Source of the DNA: Sphingomonas sp. Leaf9
GTDB taxonomy: Bacteria; Pseudomonadota; Alphaproteobacteria; Sphingomonadales; Sphingomonadaceae
Length of the DNA stretch: 64,000 bases
Direction: 5' to 3'
NCBI RefSeq assembly: GCF_001421355.1
Contig: NZ_LMKC01000002.1
Location: 715,622 to 779,621, forward strand
Under the pieces are notes generated by a model that did no database searches, was not told where the DNA came from, and was given only the letters and a program-made list of their open reading frames with translations. The position numbers and the translations under genes are program-made. Of the stretch, positions 17,466 through 26,026 are shown one piece after another (position 1 is the first letter of the stretch; each line of letters begins with the position of its first letter).

Positions 17466-18806
17466 CAGATGCCCCGACCAGAGCGCGGCGGTGCAGGTCA
17501 GGTCGGTGCCGATAATAAGCCCCGCGGCCTCGCCCGCCAGCGGCAGCGGTGTGGTGCCGCCGTGGGGCAGCCACCACGGCGCGCCCGCTTGGTCGATGCC
17601 GACGCGGCCGGGCGGCAGCAGGACCGGGCGCTCGGCCGCCCATGGTTCGGCGAGGAACGGCGCAGTCAGCAGCTCCGCCAGCGGGGCGGCGGGGCGGGGC
17701 CAATCGCGCGGCGGGCCGTCGATCGCGCCGGCTTCTCGCCGGATCAGCAGCGCGCGCAACGGCGCGCGCGCGGGGTAGAAGAGGATGTCGCCGACAAATT
17801 GCTCGCCGGGCACGAACGCCGATCCGCGCCGCCCGGTGCTGGCGGGAAAGAAATCGAGCAGCATCGCAAAGCGCGGGCCGTCGCCCAGGTTGAGCAGCCA
17901 CGTCGTCTGCGCGATCAGCCCGTCGCGGCGGGTCCGCACCTGTTCGGCCAGCACGTCCCACGTCGCCGTGACGCGCAGCGCCGCCGGTTCGTCGAGCAAT
18001 GCCTCGCGCCGTTCGGCGGCGGCGACCGCGCGGCGCAGTTCGACGTCGCGGGGGGCCGCGCGAAACGCGCGGGCGAGCGTCACCAGCCGCGCCAGCTCCA
18101 CCGTCGCTCCGCGCACCCGGTCGCCGGGGGGCAGCGCCCATATCCGCGCGGGCAGTTCATCGACATGCCCCGCCAGCGCCGCCGCCTTGCCATCGACCAG
18201 CCGCGCACCGATCCGGCGACAGCGCGCGGTCGCATCGTCGACGAACCCGGCAAGGCCCAGCCGAAGCTGGTCGCCGATCCATTGCTCCAGTGCCTCCAGC
18301 GCGCCGAGGATCGCACGGTCGGTGTCGTCGGCGCGTTTGGCGTTGGCGGCCTCACGCCTGACGGCGGCCCTGGGGTCTTCGGCAGGTTCCAGCTCCTGCG
18401 CGGCCTGTAGATCCTTTGCCGATGTCCTGGGCACGCCGCTTGCTGCTGCGGCGGACTGTGGCGCACCGCTGGCCGGTCGCCTGCGCCCGAGCCATTCGAC
18501 TACCCAATCGGGGGTGTCGGCGGCGGGGAAGGGCAGGATGGCTTCCGCCTGCATCCACAGCAAGGCAAGGGCATGCTTGCACGGGAATTTGCGCGACGGG
18601 CAGGTGCATTTGCTGCCCAAGTCGCGCAGGTCGGCGGTCACGCGGTACGGGTGTGCGCCCGATCCGGCACACTCACCCCAGATCAGCGCGGCGTCGTGAC
18701 TGGTCCCCAGTCCCGACCATTTGCCCGGCTTCGCCAGCCCCGCCGCCGCCTTGAGCGAGGACTGATCGGTGGCGAGCTGTTCCACCGCCGTCACATCGAT
18801 CGCCAC
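17346..18806 (-). pseudogene. SWIM zinc-finger protein, C-terminus replaced by out-of-frame sequence
   Basis: A GTG at 18806 with GGGGA 5-6 bases upstream gives a start resembling other SWIM-family proteins (VTAVEQLATDQSSLKAA). The SWIM finger CTCPSRKFPCKHALALLW (CxC...CxH) is intact. The family-like sequence continues to LTCTAALWSGH at about 17470, after which the frame enters out-of-frame DUF5682 DNA for about 37 residues, ending PPPPLFSPPSPRR at 17346. The SWIM C-terminus and probably a whole downstream MoxR ATPase gene are missing. The product is about 486 residues, if stable. Confidence 0.75.
17455..17475 (-). other. Deletion junction joining SWIM and DUF5682 genes
   Basis: Within about 20 bases, coding evidence switches from the SWIM frame (TCTAALWSGH) to the DUF5682 frame (SDPVGILATAAG), which is offset. 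In related clusters a MoxR-type ATPase lies between these genes. The simplest explanation is one deletion that removed the SWIM 3' end, the ATPase and the DUF5682 5' end. No insertion sequence or repeat is seen at the join. Confidence 0.65.
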
Positions 18807-18979
18807 GCAATCCCCGACCCGTTGCTTCGGCGGCGATGATACGGCGTGCCGCCGAAAGCTCAATGCGCTTCGGATCGGCGGCGTATCATGGTCGACAGGG
18901 GCATGGCGTCGGGCGCCGTTCCGGTGGTAGCGTCCGGGCCAGAGAAGACGGCGTTGCGCCGCGTTCGGGGAGAAGATGC

Positions 18980-20932
18980 TTGACCCACGACCATGGCTGC
19001 GCATGCCATTCGCGCCGCGACGTCCTGAGGACCGGCGCGCTGACAGCGGGGCTGGCGCTACCGTTTCCGGTATCGGCGCACGCGGCGCAACCGGCGGTGG
19101 CGGGGCGGCCGGTGGCCCGGCTGCAGGCGTTCGACATGGCCGATGTGACGCTGGGCGAGGGGCCGTTCCTCCACGCCCAGCGCAAGACCGAGGCGTATCT
19201 CCTGTCGCTGCAACCCGATCGGATGCTGCACAATTTCCGGGTCAATGCCGGGCTGCCCCCCAAGGCCCCGGTCTATGGCGGTTGGGAATCGGAAGCGGCG
19301 TGGGACGAGATCAACTGCCATGGCCATACCCTTGGCCATTATCTGTCCGCCTGTGCGCTGGCCGGTCGCGCGACCGGCGATGCCCGCTATCGCAAGCGCA
19401 TCCAATATATCGCCACCGAGCTTGCCGCCTGTCAGACGGCGGCGGGCAGCGGGCTGGTCTGCGCATTTCCCAAGGGGGCGGCGCTGATCGCGGCGCATCT
19501 GCGCGGCGAACCGATTACCGGCGTGCCGTGGTACACGCTGCACAAGGTCTATGCCGGCCTGCGCGATGCGGTGGTGCTGGCCGACAGCGCCGCCGCGCGC
19601 GCGGTGTTGTTGCGGCTGGCCGACTGGGGCGTCGCGGCCTGTCGGCCGCTGTCGGATACCGCGTTCGAAGCGATGCTGGCGACCGAACATGGCGGCATGA
19701 ACGAGGTTTATGCCGATCTGTACGGCATGACCGGCAACGACGAGTATCGCACGCTGGCGCAGCGTTTCTCGCACAAGGCGGTGCTGGTGCCGCTGTCGCA
19801 GGCGCGCGACCATCTCGACGGGCTGCATGCCAATACACAGGTGCCCAAGATCGTCGGGTTCCAGCGGGTCTACGAAGCGACCGGTGACGCGGCCTATCGC
19901 GACGCGGCGGCGTTCTTCTGGCGGACGGTCGTGGACACGCGCTCGTTCGCGACCGGCGGGCATGGCGATGGCGAGCATTTCTTTGCGGTCGCCGACACGC
20001 CCGCGCATGTGTTCAGCGCGAAGGGATCGGAAACCTGCGGCCAGCACAATATGCTGAAGCTCACCCGCGCGCTGTTCCTGCACGATCCGCGCGTCGACTA
20101 TGCCGATTATTACGAACGCACGCTGTATAACGGCATCCTCGCGTCGCAGGACCCCGACAGCGGCATGGCGACCTATTTCCAGGGTGCGCGGCCGGGATAC
20201 ATGAAGCTGTACCACACGCCCGAGGACAGCTTCTGGTGCTGCACCGGGACCGGCATGGAGAACCATGTCAAATATCGCGACTCGATTTATTTCCACGATG
20301 CGTCGGCGCTGTACGTGAACCTGTTCGTGCCGTCGGCGGTGCGCTGGCGGGCGAAGGATGCTGTGCTGACGCAAGTGACGCGCTTTCCCGAGCAGGGCAC
20401 GACGACCCTCCAGTGGCGATCGAAGCGGCCGACATCGGCGACGCTCAAGCTGCGGCATCCGGGGTGGAGCCGGAGCGCGGCGGTGCTGGTCAACGGGGCG
20501 GAGGTCGCGCGGTCGGACCTGCCCGGCCGCTATCTCGATCTGACGCGGGTGTGGCGCGATGGCGATCGGGTCGAGCTGCGGATGGAGATGGCGGTCGCGG
20601 CGGTGCCGTTGCCGGCGTCGTCGACCATCGTCGCCTTCACCTATGGGCCGCTGGTGCTGGCCGGTGCGCTGGGACGCGAGGGGCTGGCCCCCGGTGTCGA
20701 TATCATCGTGAGCGAACGGCGCTACGGCGAGTATAACGACACGCCCTTCACCGTGCCCCGGCTGCGCGGTGATCCGGAGGCGCTCGCGCGAAGTGTCCGC
20801 GCGACCGGCACGCCGCTCGAATTCACGATCGCTTCGGCACAGGGCGCACCGATCCGCCTGATCCCCTATCACCGGATCGCGCATGAGCGGTACGCGACCT
20901 ACTGGGACGTCGCGCCGGCGGCCCCTGCCTGA
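18980..20932 (+). CDS. GH127 beta-L-arabinofuranosidase, Tat-exported
   Basis: A TTG at 18980 behind GGGGAGAAG gives 650 residues starting with a twin-arginine signal (SRRDVLRTGALTAG, residues 11-24), so a folded, metal-bearing enzyme is probably exported. The GH127 active site is complete relative to HypBA1: acid/base Glu in HGGMNEVY, zinc-site Glu and Cys in GSETCGQHN, and the Cys pair, including the nucleophile, in SFWCCTGTGMEN. It should release L-arabinofuranose from beta-linked arabinosides. A DUF1080 gene follows in the same direction. The longer frame from ATG 18836 lacks family similarity and was not used. Confidence 0.9.
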   Translation: MTHDHGCACHSRRDVLRTGALTAGLALPFPVSAHAAQPAVAGRPVARLQAFDMADVTLGEGPFLHAQRKTEAYLLSLQPDRMLHNFRVNAGLPPKAPVYGGWESEAAWDEINCHGHTLGHYLSACALAGRATGDARYRKRIQYIATELAACQTAAGSGLVCAFPKGAALIAAHLRGEPITGVPWYTLHKVYAGLRDAVVLADSAAARAVLLRLADWGVAACRPLSDTAFEAMLATEHGGMNEVYADLYGMTGNDEYRTLAQRFSHKAVLVPLSQARDHLDGLHANTQVPKIVGFQRVYEATGDAAYRDAAAFFWRTVVDTRSFATGGHGDGEHFFAVADTPAHVFSAKGSETCGQHNMLKLTRALFLHDPRVDYADYYERTLYNGILASQDPDSGMATYFQGARPGYMKLYHTPEDSFWCCTGTGMENHVKYRDSIYFHDASALYVNLFVPSAVRWRAKDAVLTQVTRFPEQGTTTLQWRSKRPTSATLKLRHPGWSRSAAVLVNGAEVARSDLPGRYLDLTRVWRDGDRVELRMEMAVAAVPLPASSTIVAFTYGPLVLAGALGREGLAPGVDIIVSERRYGEYNDTPFTVPRLRGDPEALARSVRATGTPLEFTIASAQGAPIRLIPYHRIAHERYATYWDVAPAAPA

Positions 20933-21033
20933 TCCGACCATCGACCGCGCGAATTGCATTCCCGTGATAGCGATAACACGCTACGCTGTTGCCTTAAGTC
21001 GCTGATTAGGCGGCATATGGGGAGGGAATGGAT

Positions 21034-21978
21034 ATGCGCGGCACGGTGATGCTGACGGTCTTCGCGCTGCTGGCGGGCGATGCGATGGCGCAGGAGTCGA
21101 ACGAGCAGGCGCGGGCGATCGCCGGGGCGCCCGTCACGGCGCGACAGCGGCTGGAACTGGTCGACATTCCCAAACCGGTCGGCAAGGCGGTGGCGCTGTT
21201 CGACGGGCGCAGCTTCGATGGCTGGACCGCGTGGCTTGGCTATGCCGACCCCGCCATGACCTATCGCGCCGATCCGGCGATCCGGCCGATCGGGACGGGG
21301 CGCCCCACCACCGGCGATTTCGCGGTGCGCGTCGTCGATGGCGCACCGGCCCTGTGGGTGAAGGGGCAGACCTGGGGCAGCCTGGTCCACCGGGCGGACC
21401 TGCGCGACTATCACCTGCGGCTGCAGTTCAAATGGGGCGCCAGGACCTGGGCACCGCGCGAGACGCTGCCGCGCAACAACGGCCTGCTCTATCACACCCA
21501 CGGCGTTCCGGGGGAGGTGTTCGGGACCTGGCGCCCCTCGGTCGAATTCGAGATCATGGGCGGATCGACCGGCATGATCGTGGCGGTCGGGGGCAAGGTT
21601 CGCGGACATACCGACGTCGCCTTCGACCCGTCGATCCTCGCGCCGCATCTCCGGTACCGGCTGGGCGGCCGGGAGGTCGACATCGTGAACGGAACGCCGA
21701 CCTGGAACGTCGAGGCGGCAAGCGATGCCGAACGTCCGGTCGGGCAGTGGAACACGCTGGACCTGTATGTCGTCGGCGACCGCGCGGTGCATGTCGTCAA
21801 CGGTGTTCCGGTGGCCGATGTGCGCGACCTGGCGACGATCGACGCCGACGGCGTGCGCCGCCCGCTGACGCACGGCCAGATCCAGCTGCAGTCCGAGGGG
21901 GCGGAGACATGGTTCCGCCAGATCACCGTGGAGCCGATCCGCACGCTGCCCCGCATCGTTTCGGCAAGGACGAAGTAG
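21034..21978 (+). CDS. DUF1080 (3-keto-disaccharide hydrolase-like) secreted protein
   Basis: The ATG at 21034 has GGAGGG 7 bases upstream and gives a signal peptide (MRGTVMLTVFALLAGDAMA). The 314-residue product has the DUF1080 concanavalin-like fold, with ALFDGRSFDGWTAW, DYHLRLQFKWG, NNGLLYHTHG and FEIMGGSTG. Members bind or hydrolyse glycosides, in some cases 3-keto-glucosides. It follows the arabinofuranosidase by 101 bases and may act on the same plant-derived glycans. Confidence 0.85.
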   Translation: MRGTVMLTVFALLAGDAMAQESNEQARAIAGAPVTARQRLELVDIPKPVGKAVALFDGRSFDGWTAWLGYADPAMTYRADPAIRPIGTGRPTTGDFAVRVVDGAPALWVKGQTWGSLVHRADLRDYHLRLQFKWGARTWAPRETLPRNNGLLYHTHGVPGEVFGTWRPSVEFEIMGGSTGMIVAVGGKVRGHTDVAFDPSILAPHLRYRLGGREVDIVNGTPTWNVEAASDAERPVGQWNTLDLYVVGDRAVHVVNGVPVADVRDLATIDADGVRRPLTHGQIQLQSEGAETWFRQITVEPIRTLPRIVSARTK

Positions 21979-22050
21979 CGCGACGGACGACGCGGCACGT
22001 TCCCCGCCAGCCATCTGGACGAACCGGAGAGCGTTGAACCTGATCCGGAG

Positions 22051-23217
22051 CTAAAGGAGGCTCAGGTTGAAACACAGGGCGCTCGCGCCCAGTGCCGCAG
22101 CATCGCCATTGACCCGGGATGCGACCAGGGTGGGGAAGGCTCGATCGCGTCCGCGCACCGGTACGCTGTAGTAGGTCAGCCGCTCCGCCAACCGGTCCCC
22201 CAGTGCCGCGGGGAGACGTCCGCCGATCACGATCGCGTCGGGATCGGCGATTGCCCCGATAGCGGATATGATCGCTTCGGTCGCAGGGACGGAGCGGTTC
22301 AGCCATCGCTCGATCGCAGCGGCATTCAGATCCATCTCGTCGAGCATCTCGGCAAGGCTGTCATAGGTCAGGCCATCGTGGGCAAGCATCGATCGCAGGG
22401 AGGTCAGTGTCGGCCTGTCAGGTCGCATCGCGGGCGGCAGGAGGCCGGTGAACTCGCCCGCGTTGCCGCGAGCGCCGCGCACGAGCCGCCCGTTCTGGAC
22501 GAGACCGCCCCCAAGGCCGGCATCGACGTAGAGATAGGCGAAGTCGGAATAGTCCGTGCCATGGCCGTAGAGATACTCGCCCAGCGCGGCGGCGTTGCCG
22601 TCGTTGTCCAGAATGACCTCCAGCCCCAGCGAGCGTTCGAGATCGTGCTTCAGGTCGGCAACGGCCCAGTCCTCCATCCCGAGGGGAGCATTGATCCGTT
22701 CCGGATCGCGGATGAAGAAACCGGGCAGCGCAAGGCCCAGGCCGCAGATGCGATCGGGGGGCACGTCGCCCGCTTCGACGAGCCGATCGATCAACGAGGC
22801 GATCGATTCCACCACATCCGTACGGGAGGCCCCCACCGTCGGTGCGGCTAGCGACGCGACGACGCTTCCCGACAAATGGACCAGATCGACGGTCATCATG
22901 TCCGCGCGAACCGCGACCCCGAACGCATAGGCTGCATGTGGCGCGAGTGATAACGGAAGACTGGGCTGGCCCGTCCTGCTCATCATCACCTTGTCTTCTG
23001 CGATCAGAAGACCGTCGCGCATCATCTGATCGACGAGGCGGCTGACCGTCGGGAGCGCGAGGCCGGAGCGACGCGCCAGTTCGGCCCGAGAGACAGGCGC
23101 ATCCCGGCGGACCGTGCCGAGCAGTTCGCGTTCATTGGCGCTGAGGGGCCGGAACCTGTTATGGTGCCAGACCGCGTGTCCGAAACGCGGCTCCGACGAA
23201 CGACCCTGGTCGGTCAA
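22051..23217 (-). CDS. ROK-family transcriptional regulator
   Basis: This 388-residue protein uses a TTG start with GGAGA 5 bases upstream. The N-terminal winged helix (SRAELARRSGLALPTVSRLV, residues about 43-62) is followed by a ROK sugar-kinase-like domain with DNDGNAAALGE and YVDAGLGGGLV. The zinc-binding CxCGxxGCxE motif of typical ROK proteins is missing (GARGNAGEF then diverges). It is the last gene of the receptor-phosphatase-symporter operon and probably represses it in response to a sugar. Confidence 0.88.
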   Translation of the reverse strand: MTDQGRSSEPRFGHAVWHHNRFRPLSANERELLGTVRRDAPVSRAELARRSGLALPTVSRLVDQMMRDGLLIAEDKVMMSRTGQPSLPLSLAPHAAYAFGVAVRADMMTVDLVHLSGSVVASLAAPTVGASRTDVVESIASLIDRLVEAGDVPPDRICGLGLALPGFFIRDPERINAPLGMEDWAVADLKHDLERSLGLEVILDNDGNAAALGEYLYGHGTDYSDFAYLYVDAGLGGGLVQNGRLVRGARGNAGEFTGLLPPAMRPDRPTLTSLRSMLAHDGLTYDSLAEMLDEMDLNAAAIERWLNRSVPATEAIISAIGAIADPDAIVIGGRLPAALGDRLAERLTYYSVPVRGRDRAFPTLVASRVNGDAAALGASALCFNLSLL

Positions 23218-23262
23218 TGCTTTCTCCGAACTGCGGTCATCCCTTGCTGGACGTCCTTATGT

Positions 23263-24540
23263 TCAAGTCCGGAACAGCTGTCCACGCCGGATGACCAACA
23301 GGCCGGTCACGACGATCACGCCGATGACCGTCGCCACCACCATCAGCGACGACACCATCTGACCATCGGTGCGATCGATCCGGGTGTCGAGGGCCGCACC
23401 GACCAGGAGAACCGCTATTCCCTGGGCGGTCTTGGCGAACGCGGTAAATCGGCCCAGCACGGCAAGGGCGTTTCCTTCGGATGCTCGGCCCGCGATGCCC
23501 GACCATAACGTGAAGAGAACTCCGCCGGAGCCGGTGCCGTAAAGCAGCGCGATGACGAGCGCGCTCAGCAAGGAGGTCCGGTCGAGCAGGATCAAGGCCG
23601 AGCTTCCGGCGAGCATGACCGCCATCGCAACGCCGAGCAGTGCAGATGCCTTCAGGCGCGAGCTGACCTTCAGCCATCCGGGTTGCGACGCTGCGCCACC
23701 GACCGCAACCAATCCCATGAAGGCGGTTGCCGACAGACGCCCGCCCATCCCGTACGATGCCAGATACGGTTCGAGCTGACCGAAGACCGTCGTTGCCAGC
23801 GTCATCACGCCCATCATCGCGGTCAAGGTCCAGACCCCTTTGAGGGGCCTGCGATCGCGGATCGGCGAACCGGCGCGCTGACGACGGACGCCAACGGAGC
23901 GCGTGAGGAACGACGCCCCGGCGATCATCAGGACAGAGAGCGCGATCACCAGAGACAGGAAGGAGGAAGCGCTCTCAGCCGGTGCCTGTCGCGCCATGAT
24001 CGGGACGAAGGCGAAGGCGAGCAGAACGCGGGCGGCTCCACCTGCGACGTTTCGTGACACCGTCAGTCGACGGCGTTCAAGATCATCCGCCGCCGCAAGC
24101 GAGAGCAACGCATTCTGCGGCACGTCCACGAACGCGTAGGTGGCCCGGAAGCCGAGCAACGTCAGTACGGCGCCGGCCAGTCGAAACGGCAGGGGTAGAA
24201 AGGCGATGGCGGCGAACAGCATGAGCGCACCGGCGCTGGCGACGGCTCCCACGAGCTGAAGCCGGATTGGATCGCGACCGGCCAGGCTCGTGGTCAGCAG
24301 TCGAACGAGGGCGAGGTCCGCCAAGGCCGCGAACAGAAGGGAACCGCCAACGACCATTCCGGTGTGGAGTGGAGGCAGGCCGCACACCTCCGTCATGAAG
24401 AATGCAAAGTAGAGATCGCTCACGGTCCAGAACAGCGTCTTGCCGCCGTGCGCGAAGCCGTAGGACCAGACGGGTGTTCCCTTAGCTGAAACCGTGCCGG
24501 AGGAAGCGACTGGACTGGCACGGCATTTCTGCAAGATCAC
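23263..24540 (-). CDS. GPH-type (MelB-like) sugar:cation symporter
   Basis: This 425-residue, roughly 12-helix transporter starts at a GTG just after the acid phosphatase gene (5-base gap). The motif VDVPQNALLSLAAADDLERRR resembles the Asp/Pro signature of glycoside-pentoside-hexuronide symporters. It would carry a sugar or sugar derivative across the inner membrane, the step after outer-membrane uptake and periplasmic dephosphorylation by its operon partners. Substrate identity is inferred only from context. Confidence 0.75.
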   Translation of the reverse strand: MILQKCRASPVASSGTVSAKGTPVWSYGFAHGGKTLFWTVSDLYFAFFMTEVCGLPPLHTGMVVGGSLLFAALADLALVRLLTTSLAGRDPIRLQLVGAVASAGALMLFAAIAFLPLPFRLAGAVLTLLGFRATYAFVDVPQNALLSLAAADDLERRRLTVSRNVAGGAARVLLAFAFVPIMARQAPAESASSFLSLVIALSVLMIAGASFLTRSVGVRRQRAGSPIRDRRPLKGVWTLTAMMGVMTLATTVFGQLEPYLASYGMGGRLSATAFMGLVAVGGAASQPGWLKVSSRLKASALLGVAMAVMLAGSSALILLDRTSLLSALVIALLYGTGSGGVLFTLWSGIAGRASEGNALAVLGRFTAFAKTAQGIAVLLVGAALDTRIDRTDGQMVSSLMVVATVIGVIVVTGLLVIRRGQLFRT

Positions 24541-24545
24541 ACCCC

Positions 24546-25256
24546 CTACCGGGCGGGGGCGAGTTCTCGACGGGCCGCCTCTACATCAGCTCTGAACCGT
24601 GCCGAACCGTGCAGTACCGCCACGATTGCTGCCGCCGCCTGTCGTCCGGCTTCCACCGCGCTTACGCTGTGCGCTCCGCAGATGACACGGCTGTTACCAT
24701 ATTCGTAGCCGCGCTGCAGGATGGCAGCGGCACGATCTGGACGAAGCTCGGCAAGAACCAGCGCTACGGTGGTGCCCCAACTGGTATGTCCCGAGGGATA
24801 GTCGAAGCTATGCGACAGCTGGATCTTGTCTTCGCATACCGGCCCGTCATCCCTCAGGAACGGACGTTTCCGGGCATAGACGGGTTTCACCGCGTTCACC
24901 GCCGCGGCGACGTCGGGACGCATCGCGATGAGCAGCCGGGTCAGGGCAGGGTACCGTTGCATCGTCAGCGGCATGCCGATCGCTTCGGAATAGTCGCTCA
25001 GCATCGCGGCCGTGCCCTCATCGACGTCCCCCGTCGCCATTTGCCAGCGAGCGCTGTCGACCGCAGGGCGTCCCGCCCGAAACATGGCGCGATCGCGATC
25101 CTCAAGGGGTGAGCCCGGAGCAGGCGGCGGCGGCAGGAACCGAAGAAGATCGATGCCCGGCCCCGCCAGATATCGTTCGGGTGCCGCAGCCGGTGCGGCA
25201 CCGATCATGGTGACCGCGCAGATAATCGGTACCGTTCTGCGGATAATGGCCCTCAT
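24546..25256 (-). CDS. Class A acid phosphatase (PAP2/PhoN-like), altered active site
   Basis: The ATG at 25256 overlaps the DUF1868 stop (ATGA) and gives a signal peptide ending near GAAPAAA; the product is 236 residues and periplasmic. The signature K-x6-RP (KPVYARKRP), PSGH (YPSGHTSWG) and SR-x5-H (SRVICGAH) is present. In this signature an Asp normally follows His by four residues (HWQSD), but here it is Ala (HSVSA). That Asp orients the nucleophilic His, so activity may be reduced or altered. It would dephosphorylate a periplasmic substrate before import. Confidence 0.85.
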   Translation of the reverse strand: MRAIIRRTVPIICAVTMIGAAPAAAPERYLAGPGIDLLRFLPPPPAPGSPLEDRDRAMFRAGRPAVDSARWQMATGDVDEGTAAMLSDYSEAIGMPLTMQRYPALTRLLIAMRPDVAAAVNAVKPVYARKRPFLRDDGPVCEDKIQLSHSFDYPSGHTSWGTTVALVLAELRPDRAAAILQRGYEYGNSRVICGAHSVSAVEAGRQAAAAIVAVLHGSARFRADVEAARRELAPAR

Positions 25257-26026
25257 GACAGATAGAACTCCCGCTTGAACGCGAACATGTCCTTGAGAAT
25301 GCAATATTCGGGATTGCCGAGTTCGATGACCGGGGATCGCAGCGCGATCATCGCCTTCCAACCTGCAAGCGATCGCCGCCAGGCGCGTTCCTCGTCCGGC
25401 GTGAGCGCGGCGAACTGATATCCCAGCGTGATGTGGAACCGGTAGCGATCATGATCCGGTTCCCGGATACCGGTCACCTCGGCCAATCGGTCGCGCAACC
25501 GCCGTAGGCGGGTTTCCATGCCCTGGTCGGCCGGTAACAGCCGGACGGTCAGGGGGGTCTCGTTCGCCGGCGGCTCGTCCATGTTGACGCGCATCCGGTA
25601 CGGAGCGGCGTCCTCCCCGAGGCGAAACGTCCGCAATCGCTCGCCCAGTATCCGGTCGCATTCCTCGATCGGCGTGTCGAGCGGCATGCCCGCCGGCCAG
25701 TACGGATATCGTCGGGCCTTGTCGTTCGCACCGCCGAAGATCGTCATATGGTAACTGGACGGGGGCAGCGCGGTCATCTTGCGCGCCCAGGGTTCGCCGG
25801 GCAGCGCACGGTACACGTCGAGCAGCGCGTCGAAGGTCTGTGACCCGTTTCCCTGCTGGGGGACGTGGCAGATGATCGTATTGCCTTCGAACGGCAGCAC
25901 GCTGCCATCGGCCGCAAATTTGCGACCGACGTCCGGCGGCCGGCGATCGGACGCGGCTGCTCGCGATGCCATCAGTCCCGCGAACGCCAATCCGGTTCCC
26001 TTCAATATCGTTCTCCGCGTCGTCAT
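25253..26026 (-). CDS. DUF1868 protein, 2H phosphoesterase-like, exported
   Basis: The ATG at 26026 overlaps the TonB receptor stop (ATGA). The 257-residue product begins with a twin-arginine-like signal (TTRRTILKGTGLAFAG). Two H-x-T motifs (YHMTIFGG and RFHITLGYQ) about 110 residues apart match the 2H phosphoesterase fold, which acts on cyclic phosphodiesters such as 2',3'-cyclic nucleotides. Lying between an outer-membrane receptor and an acid phosphatase, it suggests sequential opening and dephosphorylation of a phosphodiester substrate. The substrate is not known. Confidence 0.8.
   Translation of the reverse strand: MTTRRTILKGTGLAFAGLMASRAAASDRRPPDVGRKFAADGSVLPFEGNTIICHVPQQGNGSQTFDALLDVYRALPGEPWARKMTALPPSSYHMTIFGGANDKARRYPYWPAGMPLDTPIEECDRILGERLRTFRLGEDAAPYRMRVNMDEPPANETPLTVRLLPADQGMETRLRRLRDRLAEVTGIREPDHDRYRFHITLGYQFAALTPDEERAWRRSLAGWKAMIALRSPVIELGNPEYCILKDMFAFKREFYLS

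Noticed and set aside
17485..18141. Extension of the DUF5682 frame to a full 838-residue protein
   Set aside because: Residues before DPVGILATAAG are Arg/Pro/Ala-rich shadow of the SWIM gene and not a DUF5682 N-terminus.
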